Under the pieces are notes generated by a model. It saw only the letters and a list, made by a program, of their open reading frames with translations, did no database searches and was not told the origin of the DNA. A DNA stretch of 64,000 bases from Pseudomonadota bacterium (GTDB taxonomy: Bacteria > Desulfobacterota > Desulfovibrionia > Desulfovibrionales > Desulfovibrionaceae): positions 186,001-250,000 of the forward strand of contig JAHJLB010000051.1 in NCBI GenBank assembly GCA_018822105.1. The letters are read 5' to 3'. A program made the position numbers and the translations under genes. Below are positions 44,536 to 52,674 of this stretch, one piece after another (positions within the stretch are counted from its first letter, which is position 1; each line of letters opens with the position of its first letter).

Positions 44536-45320
44536 ACCCGGCACTCCGCCTCCGTTTCCCCGGTGAGCTCGCTGATCTTGGCGCAGAAGGCCTGGGTGCG
44601 CGAGGCCGAGCCCCGGCCCAGGAGCTCCGCCGGGGAGCCCTGCTCCACCACCCTGCCCTTGTCCATGAACAGGAACTCGTCGGCCAGGGAGGCCGAAAAG
44701 CTGATCTGGTGCGTGGCCACGATCATGGTCATGCCGTTCTGGGCCAGATCGCGGATCACGGCCAGCACCTCGCCGATGAGCTCGGGATCAAGGGCGCTGG
44801 TGGGCTCGTCCAGGAGCATGACCTTGGGGTCCATGGCCAGGGCCCGGGCGATGGCCACGCGCTGCTTCTGCCCGCCGGAGAGGTTGGCCGGATACAGCGC
44901 GGCCTTGTCCCCCAGGCCCACGCGGGCCAGCTCGGCCAGGGCGCGCTCGCCGGCGTCCAGCCGGCTCAGGCCCTTGACCTTCATCAGGGCCACGCGCACG
45001 TTCTCCAGGGCGCTCAGGTGATCGAAGAGGTTGAAATCCTGGAAGATCATGCCCACCTGCTGGCGCAGGGAGCAGAGCTCGCGGCGGCTCTTGCCGTTGA
45101 CCTCCCGGCCCGCAAGCCAGATGCTTCCGGAATCCGGCGGCATGAGGAAGTTCAAGCACTGCAGCAGCGTGCTCTTGCCCGCGCCCGAAGGCCCGATGAG
45201 CACCTTGACGCAGCCCTTGGGCAGGGACACGCTCACGCCGTCCAGCACCCGGTTTCCGCCCAGGGTCTTGCCCAGGCTCCTGCCCTCAAGCACGGGAACG
45301 CTCACATTGGTCATGGACAT
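44532..45320 (-). CDS. Polar amino-acid ABC transporter ATP-binding protein
   Basis: The 262-residue GlnQ/HisP-like ATPase has Walker A GPSGAGKST, the Q-loop IFQDFNLF, signature LSGGQKQRVAIARAL, Walker B VMLLDEPTSALD and switch THQ. It powers the two permeases on either side of it. The first ATG, 45320, lies 3 bases after the upstream permease stop, with AAGGAG a little distant; a second ATG at 45314 is possible. Confidence 0.94.
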   Translation of the reverse strand: MSMTNVSVPVLEGRSLGKTLGGNRVLDGVSVSLPKGCVKVLIGPSGAGKSTLLQCLNFLMPPDSGSIWLAGREVNGKSRRELCSLRQQVGMIFQDFNLFDHLSALENVRVALMKVKGLSRLDAGERALAELARVGLGDKAALYPANLSGGQKQRVAIARALAMDPKVMLLDEPTSALDPELIGEVLAVIRDLAQNGMTMIVATHQISFSASLADEFLFMDKGRVVEQGSPAELLGRGSASRTQAFCAKISELTGETEAECRV

Positions 45321-45323
45321 GGC

Positions 45324-46034
45324 TTATGCGGCTCCTTGGCGCGTGTAGCCCGCGATGCGCACCTTGCGCTCAAGCAGGGACAGCGCCTTGACCCCCACCC
45401 AGGTGAGGGCGAAAAAGATGATGCCCGCCAGGAAGGTCATGCTCACCGGCTCGTGCGTGGCCGAGGCCACGGAGCGCATGCGCGCCATGATCTCCACCAC
45501 GCCGATGGAGAAGGCCAGGGCCGAGTCCTTGAGCAGGATGGAGTATTCGTTGCTCCAGGCGGGGATGGCCAGGCGCAGGGCCTGGGGCAGGATGATGCTG
45601 CGGATGGCCGCCCGATCGGTCATGCCCAGGGCCCGGGCGGCCTTGAGCTGGCCCGCGTGCAGGGACTGGATGGCGCCCCGGAAGATCTGCGACTGGTACG
45701 CGCTCGAGGTCAGGCCCAGCACCAGCACGGCGGCCACGAAGGGGCTGTCCAGGCCCAGGCCCGCAAACAGCGGCAGCTGCGACAGCCAGGACAGCAGGCC
45801 GAAATAGAAGATGTACATCTGCACCAGGATGGGCACGCCCCGGAAGACCCACACGTGCACGCCGACCAGCCTGCGCGCGGGCCAGGGCCCATAGACCTGG
45901 ATGACGGCCAGGGGCACGCCCAGCAGCAGCCCCAGGAGCATGGCCCCGACGATGAGCCCGACTGTCCAGACCACGCCGCCCAGCATGTAGGGCAGGGCCT
46001 CGCGGGCGGCGGAAAAGGCGACGGAAAAGTCCAT
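45324..46034 (-). CDS. Polar amino-acid ABC transporter permease
   Basis: The 236-residue HisQ/GlnP-like permease has about five membrane helices (for example VVWTVGLIVGAMLLGLLLG) and the EAA loop ARALGMTDRAAIRSIILPQAL. It is separated from the binding-protein gene by 98 bases holding a large hairpin, and followed 3 bases later by the ATPase gene. Confidence 0.92.
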   Translation of the reverse strand: MDFSVAFSAAREALPYMLGGVVWTVGLIVGAMLLGLLLGVPLAVIQVYGPWPARRLVGVHVWVFRGVPILVQMYIFYFGLLSWLSQLPLFAGLGLDSPFVAAVLVLGLTSSAYQSQIFRGAIQSLHAGQLKAARALGMTDRAAIRSIILPQALRLAIPAWSNEYSILLKDSALAFSIGVVEIMARMRSVASATHEPVSMTFLAGIIFFALTWVGVKALSLLERKVRIAGYTRQGAA

Positions 46035-46073
46035 GGGGTCCTTGGGTCAAAGCATGTCCGGGCCCGGAAAAGG

Positions 46074-46109
46074 CCGAAAGGCCCCGGCGCATGTCCCGGA
46101 GCCTTTCGG
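46074..46109 (-). terminator. Attenuator-like hairpin between binding protein and permease
   Basis: A 14-bp stem with one mismatch (46074-46087/46096-46109) and an 8-base loop is followed on the minus strand by CCTTTTCC. It probably stops or protects part of the transcripts so that the binding protein is made in excess. Confidence 0.65.
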
Positions 46110-46132
46110 TTTGATTCCAGTCTGTTGCGAAA

Positions 46133-46930
46133 CTAGTCGATGTCGTACTTCTTCTTGAGCTCCTGCCAGTAGGGGTCGGCCATGAGCAGCTTCAGCCCGT
46201 CGTTGAGCTTCTTCAGGAGCTCGGCGTCGTCCTTGCGCACGGCGTAGCCGTAGTTCTCCGGGGCGGCGTCGAAGGTGCCGACGACCTTCACGTTCTTGTC
46301 CTTCTTGAGCACTTCCTTGGCGATGGTGTTGTCCATGCCCGAGCCGTCGATGCGGCCGATGGGCAGATCCTGCATGGACAGGTCGGAGGAATCGTACTGC
46401 ACGAGCTTGAACTTCATGCCCGGAGCCTTGGAGAGCTCCTCCAGGTACTTGGCGGTGACGGTGCCGCGCTGCACGCCGATCTTCTTGCCGCTCTTCAGCA
46501 TCTGCTCCAGGGTGAGCTTGTTGTCGGCCTTGACCACGAGGACCTGGGTGACCTTGTAGTAGGGGTCGGAGAAGTTCACGCGCTGGGCGCGCTCCGCGGT
46601 GGCGCTCATGCCGGAGGCGATCATGTCGATCTTCTTGCCTTCCAGGGCGGGGATGATGGCGGACCACTCAACGGGCTGGTGCTTGACCTTGAAGCCCATC
46701 TTCTTGCCGATCCACTCCACGGCCTCCACGTCGAAGCCCACGGTCTTGCCCTCTTTGTCCACAAAGGCGTAAGGCGGAAATCCGCCGCCATCGATGCCGT
46801 TGACGAGGACCTTCTCCTCGGCGGCGGCGGGCTTTGCGGCGTCCTTCTCGGGAGCCTTCTCCGGCGCCTTCTGGCAACCCGCGAAAGCTAGGCCCAGAGC
46901 CAGCACGGCGAACAGAACGAGACGTTTCAT
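46133..46930 (-). CDS. Polar amino-acid ABC transporter substrate-binding lipoprotein
   Basis: The 265-residue family-3 solute-binding protein has a lipobox (LAFAGC), an acidic/Ala linker, and the type II fold (FPPYAFVDKEGKTVGFDVEAV ... GMSATAERAQRVNFSDPYY ... PIGRIDGSGMD). It binds an amino acid in the periplasm and delivers it to the permeases. The residues that would fix specificity cannot be judged here. First gene of the cluster. Confidence 0.93.
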   Translation of the reverse strand: MKRLVLFAVLALGLAFAGCQKAPEKAPEKDAAKPAAAEEKVLVNGIDGGGFPPYAFVDKEGKTVGFDVEAVEWIGKKMGFKVKHQPVEWSAIIPALEGKKIDMIASGMSATAERAQRVNFSDPYYKVTQVLVVKADNKLTLEQMLKSGKKIGVQRGTVTAKYLEELSKAPGMKFKLVQYDSSDLSMQDLPIGRIDGSGMDNTIAKEVLKKDKNVKVVGTFDAAPENYGYAVRKDDAELLKKLNDGLKLLMADPYWQELKKKYDID

Positions 46931-47075
46931 GACAACCCCTTTTCATGGAACACTGTTGGAGACACTCCCCGGAGCGCGGTCCGCCTCCGGGGCAGCCGAT
47001 TCGTGCCTAGAGCCCTACCAGAACCCGCGCAGGCAGGCAAGGACGGCCCGCGGCGCGGACGGCTGCGCAGCAGAC

Positions 47076-47107
47076 AAAAAGGGGCGGCCCCCGCGGAGCC
47101 GCCCCTT
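47076..47107 (-). terminator. Rho-independent terminator of the liv operon
   Basis: On the minus strand a perfect 10-bp stem (47079-47088/47098-47107) is followed by a T run (complement of 47076-47080). Confidence 0.85.
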
Positions 47108-47134
47108 GCCGATGCGCGCCCGCCGCAGGCCTGT

Positions 47135-47779
47135 CTAGGAGCCCTTGAAGCGCACGCCGGCGTACTTGGATTCCAGTTCCTTCCGCAGGGCCTGCTGATC
47201 CCCGTTGCCAAAGACGCGCAGCACCACATAGCGCTGGCCCGGCGCGGCCTTGTCGTTGGAGGAGAGGATGCTCTGCAGGCGGAAGCCGTGCGTGCGGATG
47301 AGGTCGCCCACCTCGCGGATGGACCCGGGGCGGTCCTCCACGGGCAGGCTGACGCGCACGCCGCCGCGCCTGGCCCCGGTGATCTCCACCAGGACGCGGT
47401 ACATGTCGCGGTCGGAGATGATGCCCACGAGCCTGCCGCCCTCCACCACAGGCAGGCAGCCGATGTTGTTGTCGTAGAGCACCATGGCCGCCTCCTCCAC
47501 CGGGGTCTCCGGCGAGGTGGTCAGCACCTTGGCGCGCATGATCTCGCGGGCCTTGGTCTTGGCCAGGAGGTAGTTGATCTCAAAGATGTCCAGGCTGGTG
47601 CCCTTGGAGGGCGTGTACTGCTTGATGTCGCGGTCGGAGATGACGCCCAGGAGCGCGCCTTCGTCAACCACGGGAATATGCTTCACCTGCTTCTCGCGCA
47701 TGAGGTTGACGACCTCGGAGATGCTGGCCTCGGCCCCGACGGTGAACACGGGCGCGGCCATCCAATCCTTCACAAGCAT
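47135..47779 (-). CDS. CBS-pair and ACT-domain protein
   Basis: The 214-residue product has two CBS motifs (about 1-60 and 75-130; KHIPVVDEGALLGVISDRD, GCLPVVEGGRLVGIISDRD) and a C-terminal ACT domain (about 140-205, RVSLPVEDRPGSIREVGDLI). CBS pairs sense adenine nucleotides and ACT domains bind amino acids, as in AcuB-like proteins. It starts 19 bases after livF, so it may report amino-acid and energy state for the transporter operon. No catalytic or DNA-binding part is present. Confidence 0.9.
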   Translation of the reverse strand: MLVKDWMAAPVFTVGAEASISEVVNLMREKQVKHIPVVDEGALLGVISDRDIKQYTPSKGTSLDIFEINYLLAKTKAREIMRAKVLTTSPETPVEEAAMVLYDNNIGCLPVVEGGRLVGIISDRDMYRVLVEITGARRGGVRVSLPVEDRPGSIREVGDLIRTHGFRLQSILSSNDKAAPGQRYVVLRVFGNGDQQALRKELESKYAGVRFKGS

Positions 47780-47798
47780 GGGAATTCCTCCGCTTTAG

Positions 47799-48503
47799 CT
47801 ATACGCCGAGATACGCGGCCTTGACGTGCTCGTCGTTGAGCATGTCCCGGCCCTTGCCTGCCATGGTCACCTTGCCGGTCTCCAGCACGTAGGCCCTGTC
47901 CGCTATGGCCAGGGTCTGGCGCACGTTCTGCTCCACGATGAGCACGGTCTTGCCCTCCTCGCGGATGCGCTTGATGATCTCGAAGATCTCGCCCACCAGG
48001 ATGGGCGCCAGGCCCAGGGAGGGCTCGTCGAACATGATGACCTTAGGCAGGCCCATGAGCCCGCGCCCGATGGCCAGCATCTGCTGCTCCCCGCCGGAGA
48101 GCGTGCCGGACTGCTGCCGGCGGCGCTCGCTCAGGCGGGGAAACAGGGAGAAGACCATCTCCTTGGTCTCCTTGCGTTTGAGTTTGGCCGGGCCGCGCAG
48201 GGAGCCCATGTCCAGGTTCTCCTCCACGGTCATCTCCACGAAGAGCCTGCGGGCCTCGGGCACGTGGGCGATGCCCAGGGTGATGAGGTCGTAGGGCTCC
48301 AGGGAGTGCAGGGGCTGGCCGTCCAGGGTGACCTCGCCGCTCTTGGGGCGCAGCAGCCCGGAGATGGTGCGCAGGGTCGTGGACTTGCCAGCGCCGTTGG
48401 CCCCGATGAGGGCCACGATCTCGCCGGGCTCCACCTGGAAGGACACGTCCCAAAGGACCTGAAGGTCGCCATAGAAGACGTTTATATTTTTTATTTCGAG
48501 CAC
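47799..48503 (-). CDS. livF: Branched-chain amino-acid ABC transporter ATPase LivF
   Basis: The 234-residue ATPase has Walker A GANGAGKST, the LivF-type LSGGEQQMLAIGRGLM signature and Walker B VIMFDEPSLGLAP. Together with LivG it forms the nucleotide-binding heterodimer. It begins immediately after the livG stop. Confidence 0.95.
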   Translation of the reverse strand: MLEIKNINVFYGDLQVLWDVSFQVEPGEIVALIGANGAGKSTTLRTISGLLRPKSGEVTLDGQPLHSLEPYDLITLGIAHVPEARRLFVEMTVEENLDMGSLRGPAKLKRKETKEMVFSLFPRLSERRRQQSGTLSGGEQQMLAIGRGLMGLPKVIMFDEPSLGLAPILVGEIFEIIKRIREEGKTVLIVEQNVRQTLAIADRAYVLETGKVTMAGKGRDMLNDEHVKAAYLGV

Positions 48504-49220
48504 TTATGCCTCCCCACCGAGATAGGCTTCCACCACAAGGGGGTTGGCCCGGATGTCCGCCGGACTGCCCTCGGCGATCTTCTGACCGTAATTCAGGACC
48601 ACGATGCGGTCGGAAATGGACATGATGACCTTCATGTGGTGTTCAATGATCATGATGGTGATGCCCTGGGCCTTGATGCCCCGGATGATCTCGATGGAGA
48701 CGTCGAGCTCCGCGGGGTTCAGGCCCGCGAAGGACTCGTCCAGCAGGATCATCTCCGGCTTGGTGGCCAGGGCCCGGGCGATCTCCAGGCGCTTGCGCTT
48801 GCCCAGGGGCAGGCCCTTGGAGATCACGTCCCTGTCCTCCAGAAGTCCCGTGAACTCCAGAATCTCCGTCGCCAGGTCCACGGCCTCGGCCCTGGTCTTG
48901 GTGCGCAGAAACGCGGAGGCTATGACGTTGTCGAGCACGCTCATGCGCTGCAGGGGCTTGACCACCTGGAAGGTGCGCGCCAGGCCCATCCTGCAGACCA
49001 CATGAGGCTCAAGCCCGGATATTTTCTGGCCCCGGAAACTCACCGTGCCCAGCGTCGGCTTGTAGAAGCCGTTGACGCAGTTGAACAGGGTGGTTTTGCC
49101 AGCGCCGTTGGGGCCGATCAGCGCCAGGATCTCGCCCTTCTCCACGCCAAAGGTGACGCCGGAGAGGGCGGCCAGGCCGCCGAAGAACATGGACATTTGG
49201 TTCACTTCCAACAAGGACAT
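48504..49220 (-). CDS. livG: Branched-chain amino-acid ABC transporter ATPase LivG
   Basis: The 238-residue ATPase has Walker A GPNGAGKTT, a LivG-type modified signature LPLGKRKRLEIARAL and Walker B MILLDESFAGLNP (Ser in place of Pro). The ATG overlaps the livM stop by one base (TAATG), so translation is coupled. Confidence 0.94.
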   Translation of the reverse strand: MSLLEVNQMSMFFGGLAALSGVTFGVEKGEILALIGPNGAGKTTLFNCVNGFYKPTLGTVSFRGQKISGLEPHVVCRMGLARTFQVVKPLQRMSVLDNVIASAFLRTKTRAEAVDLATEILEFTGLLEDRDVISKGLPLGKRKRLEIARALATKPEMILLDESFAGLNPAELDVSIEIIRGIKAQGITIMIIEHHMKVIMSISDRIVVLNYGQKIAEGSPADIRANPLVVEAYLGGEA

Positions 49221-50158
49221 TATGCTGGCACCTCTTTCTTGAAGAACCGTTTGATCTTCGGAAGATCACCCACCAGCCCGTTGGGCAGGAAGATGATGAT
49301 CACGATGAGCAAAATGCCGAACAGGGTCTGGTAGCCCGTGCCGATGACCGGCAGCGAGCGTATCCATTCCGCCAGGATGACCATGATCACCGCCCCGACC
49401 CAGGGGCCGAGGGGGGTGGCCACGCCGCCCACCATGACCACCATGATCATCACGATGGAGATGTCGCCCAGGGAGAAGACGATCTGCGGGTCGATGTAGC
49501 CCATGTAGTTCATGTAGAAGGCGCCGGTGAACCCGGTGATCACCGCGCTGATGGCCAGGGCGATGGTCTTGTACAGGGTGGTGTTGATGCCCAGGGACTC
49601 GGCCGCGTCCTGGTCCTCGCGGATGGCCACGAAGTAGTAGCCCCAGCGCGAGGCCATGATCCGCTGGATCAGGAAGTAGGTGCCCAGGGCCAGGGCCAGG
49701 ATGACGTAGTAGTACGGATCCTTGTCCACCCAGGTGCGGCGGATGAGCACGCCCAGGTTGCCCTGGGTCAGGTCCACCAGGTTTTCCGCGATGATGCGCA
49801 AGAGCTCGCCGATGGCCAGGGTGGCCAGGACGAAGTACGGGCCGCGCAGCCTGAGCACGATGAAGCCCATGACCAGGGCCAGGGCGGCCACCACGGGGAC
49901 GCTGACCAGGAAGCCCAGCCAGGGGGTGATGTCGTAATGATGCGCCAAGAGCCCTGCGCAGTAGGCGCCCATGCCGAAGAAGGCCGCATGGCCGAAGGAG
50001 ACCTGCCCGCAGTAGCCGCCGAGCAGGTTCCAGGCCATGCCCGCCGTGGCCCACATGAGGGCCAGGATGAGGATGTGCAGGACGTAGGAGCTGAGGCCCA
50101 GCTGCGGCAGGACCAGAAGCGCGCCGATCAGTATGAAGGGTATGTATTTCTTGTTCAT
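49220..50158 (-). CDS. livM: Branched-chain amino-acid ABC transporter permease LivM
   Basis: The 312-residue permease has about eight to nine membrane helices and the conserved GYCGQVSFGHAAFFGMGAY and AIREDQDAAESLGIN (coupling helix). The ATG at 50158 overlaps the livH stop (ATGA); longer upstream frames are an artefact of livH in another frame. Confidence 0.94.
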   Translation of the reverse strand: MNKKYIPFILIGALLVLPQLGLSSYVLHILILALMWATAGMAWNLLGGYCGQVSFGHAAFFGMGAYCAGLLAHHYDITPWLGFLVSVPVVAALALVMGFIVLRLRGPYFVLATLAIGELLRIIAENLVDLTQGNLGVLIRRTWVDKDPYYYVILALALGTYFLIQRIMASRWGYYFVAIREDQDAAESLGINTTLYKTIALAISAVITGFTGAFYMNYMGYIDPQIVFSLGDISIVMIMVVMVGGVATPLGPWVGAVIMVILAEWIRSLPVIGTGYQTLFGILLIVIIIFLPNGLVGDLPKIKRFFKKEVPA

Positions 50159-51081
50159 TTGCCGAGCTTCCGTCTTTTGAGCAGGGAGGCGACGCCGCCC
50201 GGCAGGAACACCAGGGCGGCCACGAACACAACGAAGCGTCCGGCAGGGGCCCAGCCCATGCCCACGTACGTGGCGGTCATGGACTCGAAGACCCCCAGGA
50301 GCAGGCCGCCCAGGATGGCCCCGATGGTCGAACCCAGTCCGCCCAGGATGGTGATGACAAAGGCGATGAGGGTGAACTGCGAGCCCAGGGCCGGGAACAG
50401 GTAGTAGATGGGGATGAACAGGCAGCCCGCTGCCGCCACCAGGGCCGAGCCCAGGCCGAAGGTGATGACCCGCATCCAGCCCACGTGCACGCCCATGAGC
50501 ATGGCCGCGTCGCGGTCCTGGGCCGTGGCCCGGATGGACTTGCCCGTGTCGGTCTTGGCCAGGAAGAACCACAGCATGAGGGTGATGACCACCGCCAGCA
50601 TGAAGGAGACCACCCAGGGCAGCGAGAAGGACAGCTCCACCGGGGAGTCTCTCCACAGGTCCGTCAGGTACCACACCGTGGAGGCGTACCCCACGGGGAT
50701 GGACCGGTAGTCGGAGGTGAAGAACAGGGTGGCCAGGTTCTGCAGCACCATGCCGATGCCCACGGTCAGGATGACCTGGTTGTGCGGCAGGATGGACTCC
50801 ACCCGGAGCACCGGGTTCACCAGGAATTTCTGGATGCCCATGCCGAAGGCGAACATGAGCGGCGGCACGATCAGCAGGGAAAGGTAGGGGTCGATGCCAA
50901 AGAGCGTGAACAGCCAAAAGGCAAGGTACATGGCCACCATCATCAGCTGGCCATGTGTTAGGTTGATGATCTTCATGACGCCCAAAATGAGCGTCATGCC
51001 GATCCCGATGAGGGCGTACAAACCGCCCAGGAGCAATCCCGACACTAGTGTTTGCAAGAATACTTCAGCCTGAACCCACAT
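50155..51081 (-). CDS. livH: Branched-chain amino-acid ABC transporter permease LivH
   Basis: The 308-residue permease has about eight helices, the N-terminal GGLYALIGIGMTLILGVM and INLTHGQLMMV motifs, and the coupling loop RATAQDRDAAMLMGV. It pairs with LivM to form the membrane channel. It begins 39 bases after livK. Confidence 0.94.
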   Translation of the reverse strand: MWVQAEVFLQTLVSGLLLGGLYALIGIGMTLILGVMKIINLTHGQLMMVAMYLAFWLFTLFGIDPYLSLLIVPPLMFAFGMGIQKFLVNPVLRVESILPHNQVILTVGIGMVLQNLATLFFTSDYRSIPVGYASTVWYLTDLWRDSPVELSFSLPWVVSFMLAVVITLMLWFFLAKTDTGKSIRATAQDRDAAMLMGVHVGWMRVITFGLGSALVAAAGCLFIPIYYLFPALGSQFTLIAFVITILGGLGSTIGAILGGLLLGVFESMTATYVGMGWAPAGRFVVFVAALVFLPGGVASLLKRRKLGK

Positions 51082-51120
51082 CGCCCCTACTCTCCCTTTA
51101 TTTTCTAGTTGTGACGCAAG

Positions 51121-52314
51121 TTACTTGCGGTCCCGCCAGCGGGGAATGGGGTAGAGGTAGCCGGCGCTGGCGATCTTCTTTGGCCAGATGGTCTGGTGCT
51201 CGCCCTTGATGACCTGGCGCACCAGGGTCTCCATGAAGTTCTGGTTCTGGAAGCCGTCCTTGTCCTGGAACTGGATGGGGCCGAAGGCCGTCATCAGCTT
51301 GGTGGCCTTGAGCGCCTTGTTGATGTCCGCGGGCTTCATGGAGGCGGAGCGCTCCAGCACGTCCTTCAGCAGGTAGGTCATGGCGTAGGCCTCGGCCCCG
51401 TGGTAGGAGGGGTAGCTGCCGTGCTTGGCCTTGTACTTCTCCGCGAAGTCCTTGGCGCCGGGATAGCTCACCTGGGGGCTCCAGAGGGTGGCGGTGACCA
51501 CGTACTCGGCGGCCTCCTTGGCGTTGCCCACGAACTCGGGGATGTCGAAACCGGCGGCGCCGCCGGCGAACAGCTTGGAGTCGATGCGCAGCTCCTTGAT
51601 CTGGCGCATGAGCAGCGCGGCGTCCATGACGTAGGAGACCATGTAGATGACGTCTGGGTTGGCGGCCTTGACCTGGGACAGCACGGGCTTGAAGTCCACC
51701 GCGCCCTTCTCGTACTTCTCCTTCAGCAGCACCTTCATGCCGGCCTTGGCGGCCTGCTTCTCCATGTCGTCCGCGCCGGAGGTGCCGAAGTCGGAGCTCT
51801 CGTACAAGATGGCCACGCTCTTGGGCTTCACCACCTCGTTCAGGAAGCTCATGAGGCCCACGGCGTAGTAGGCGTTGGAGGGGCAGATGCGGTAGACGTA
51901 CTTGTACTTCTGCTGGGTGATGTCGTCGGCCGCGCCGGTGACGACGACATAGGGGATCTTGCGCTCTTCGGCCACGGCGGCCACGGCCTTGGAGCAGGAC
52001 GAGGAATACTCGCCGAAGACGATGGGCTGCTTATTCACGTCGATGAGCTTCTCGGCGATGGACCGGGCGATCTCGGGCTTGCCCTGGGAGTCCTCGAAGT
52101 TCAGCACCAGTTTCTTCTTCTTGATGCCGCCCTTGGCGTTGATCTCCTCGACGGCGATCATGTAGGCCTTCTGCTCGATCTCGCCGAACTTCGCCTGCTG
52201 GCCGGTGAGCGGCAGGGGGATGGAAAGCTGGATCTCATTCTGGGCCAGGGCCATGCCCGCCCAGCCGAGACACAGCGCCAGTACGAAAATTAGGACTCCG
52301 GGGTGTTTGCGCAT
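51121..52314 (-). CDS. livK: Branched-chain amino-acid-type substrate-binding protein
   Basis: The 397-residue periplasmic binding protein has a Sec signal peptide (cleavage near ALAQN) and the type I fold: PLTGQQAKFGEIEQKAY, LIDVNKQPIVFGEYSSSCSK, and a YHGAEAYAMTYLL hinge region. Despite the name, such proteins may bind branched-chain amino acids, amides or urea. First gene of the livKHMGF-CBS/ACT operon. GGAGGATT precedes the ATG. Confidence 0.92.
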   Translation of the reverse strand: MRKHPGVLIFVLALCLGWAGMALAQNEIQLSIPLPLTGQQAKFGEIEQKAYMIAVEEINAKGGIKKKKLVLNFEDSQGKPEIARSIAEKLIDVNKQPIVFGEYSSSCSKAVAAVAEERKIPYVVVTGAADDITQQKYKYVYRICPSNAYYAVGLMSFLNEVVKPKSVAILYESSDFGTSGADDMEKQAAKAGMKVLLKEKYEKGAVDFKPVLSQVKAANPDVIYMVSYVMDAALLMRQIKELRIDSKLFAGGAAGFDIPEFVGNAKEAAEYVVTATLWSPQVSYPGAKDFAEKYKAKHGSYPSYHGAEAYAMTYLLKDVLERSASMKPADINKALKATKLMTAFGPIQFQDKDGFQNQNFMETLVRQVIKGEHQTIWPKKIASAGYLYPIPRWRDRK

Positions 52315-52674
52315 GAATCAATCCTCCAAAAAGGGTTAGCGGATGAAAACGCAGCAATAGTCCCGCTTCCCATGCCACAAAGGCCGCATCGGCGCAACCC
52401 CCCGGCAGCAGAACAACCCCTTCGGAAGGCACAAAATCCGGCAATCCTGACTACTTTCGTCTGATTTTTCACGGCCGCGACATCCCTCCATGTACGGCGG
52501 CTCCGTATGAAATACGTAATTGTTGCGCCCAAAAGCCCATTTCTCCCACTGGACCGTCAGGGAAAGACGGGATAAGCCGGACGGAAGCATTCGAAGCTGG
52601 CGGCGGCAGCGCCCCAGGGCCGCGCCGGCCCGGGCGCAAGCGCGAGAACGTCAACCAGGCAACGCAAGGAGCGC
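52315..52674. other. Divergent intergenic region, livK leader and GGDEF-EAL upstream region
   Basis: This 360-bp region holds no convincing gene. It is less GC-rich than its neighbours. On the livK side is a 5-bp inverted repeat (52493-52497/52503-52507). I could not place confident -35/-10 pairs or match a known riboswitch. Confidence 0.4.
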
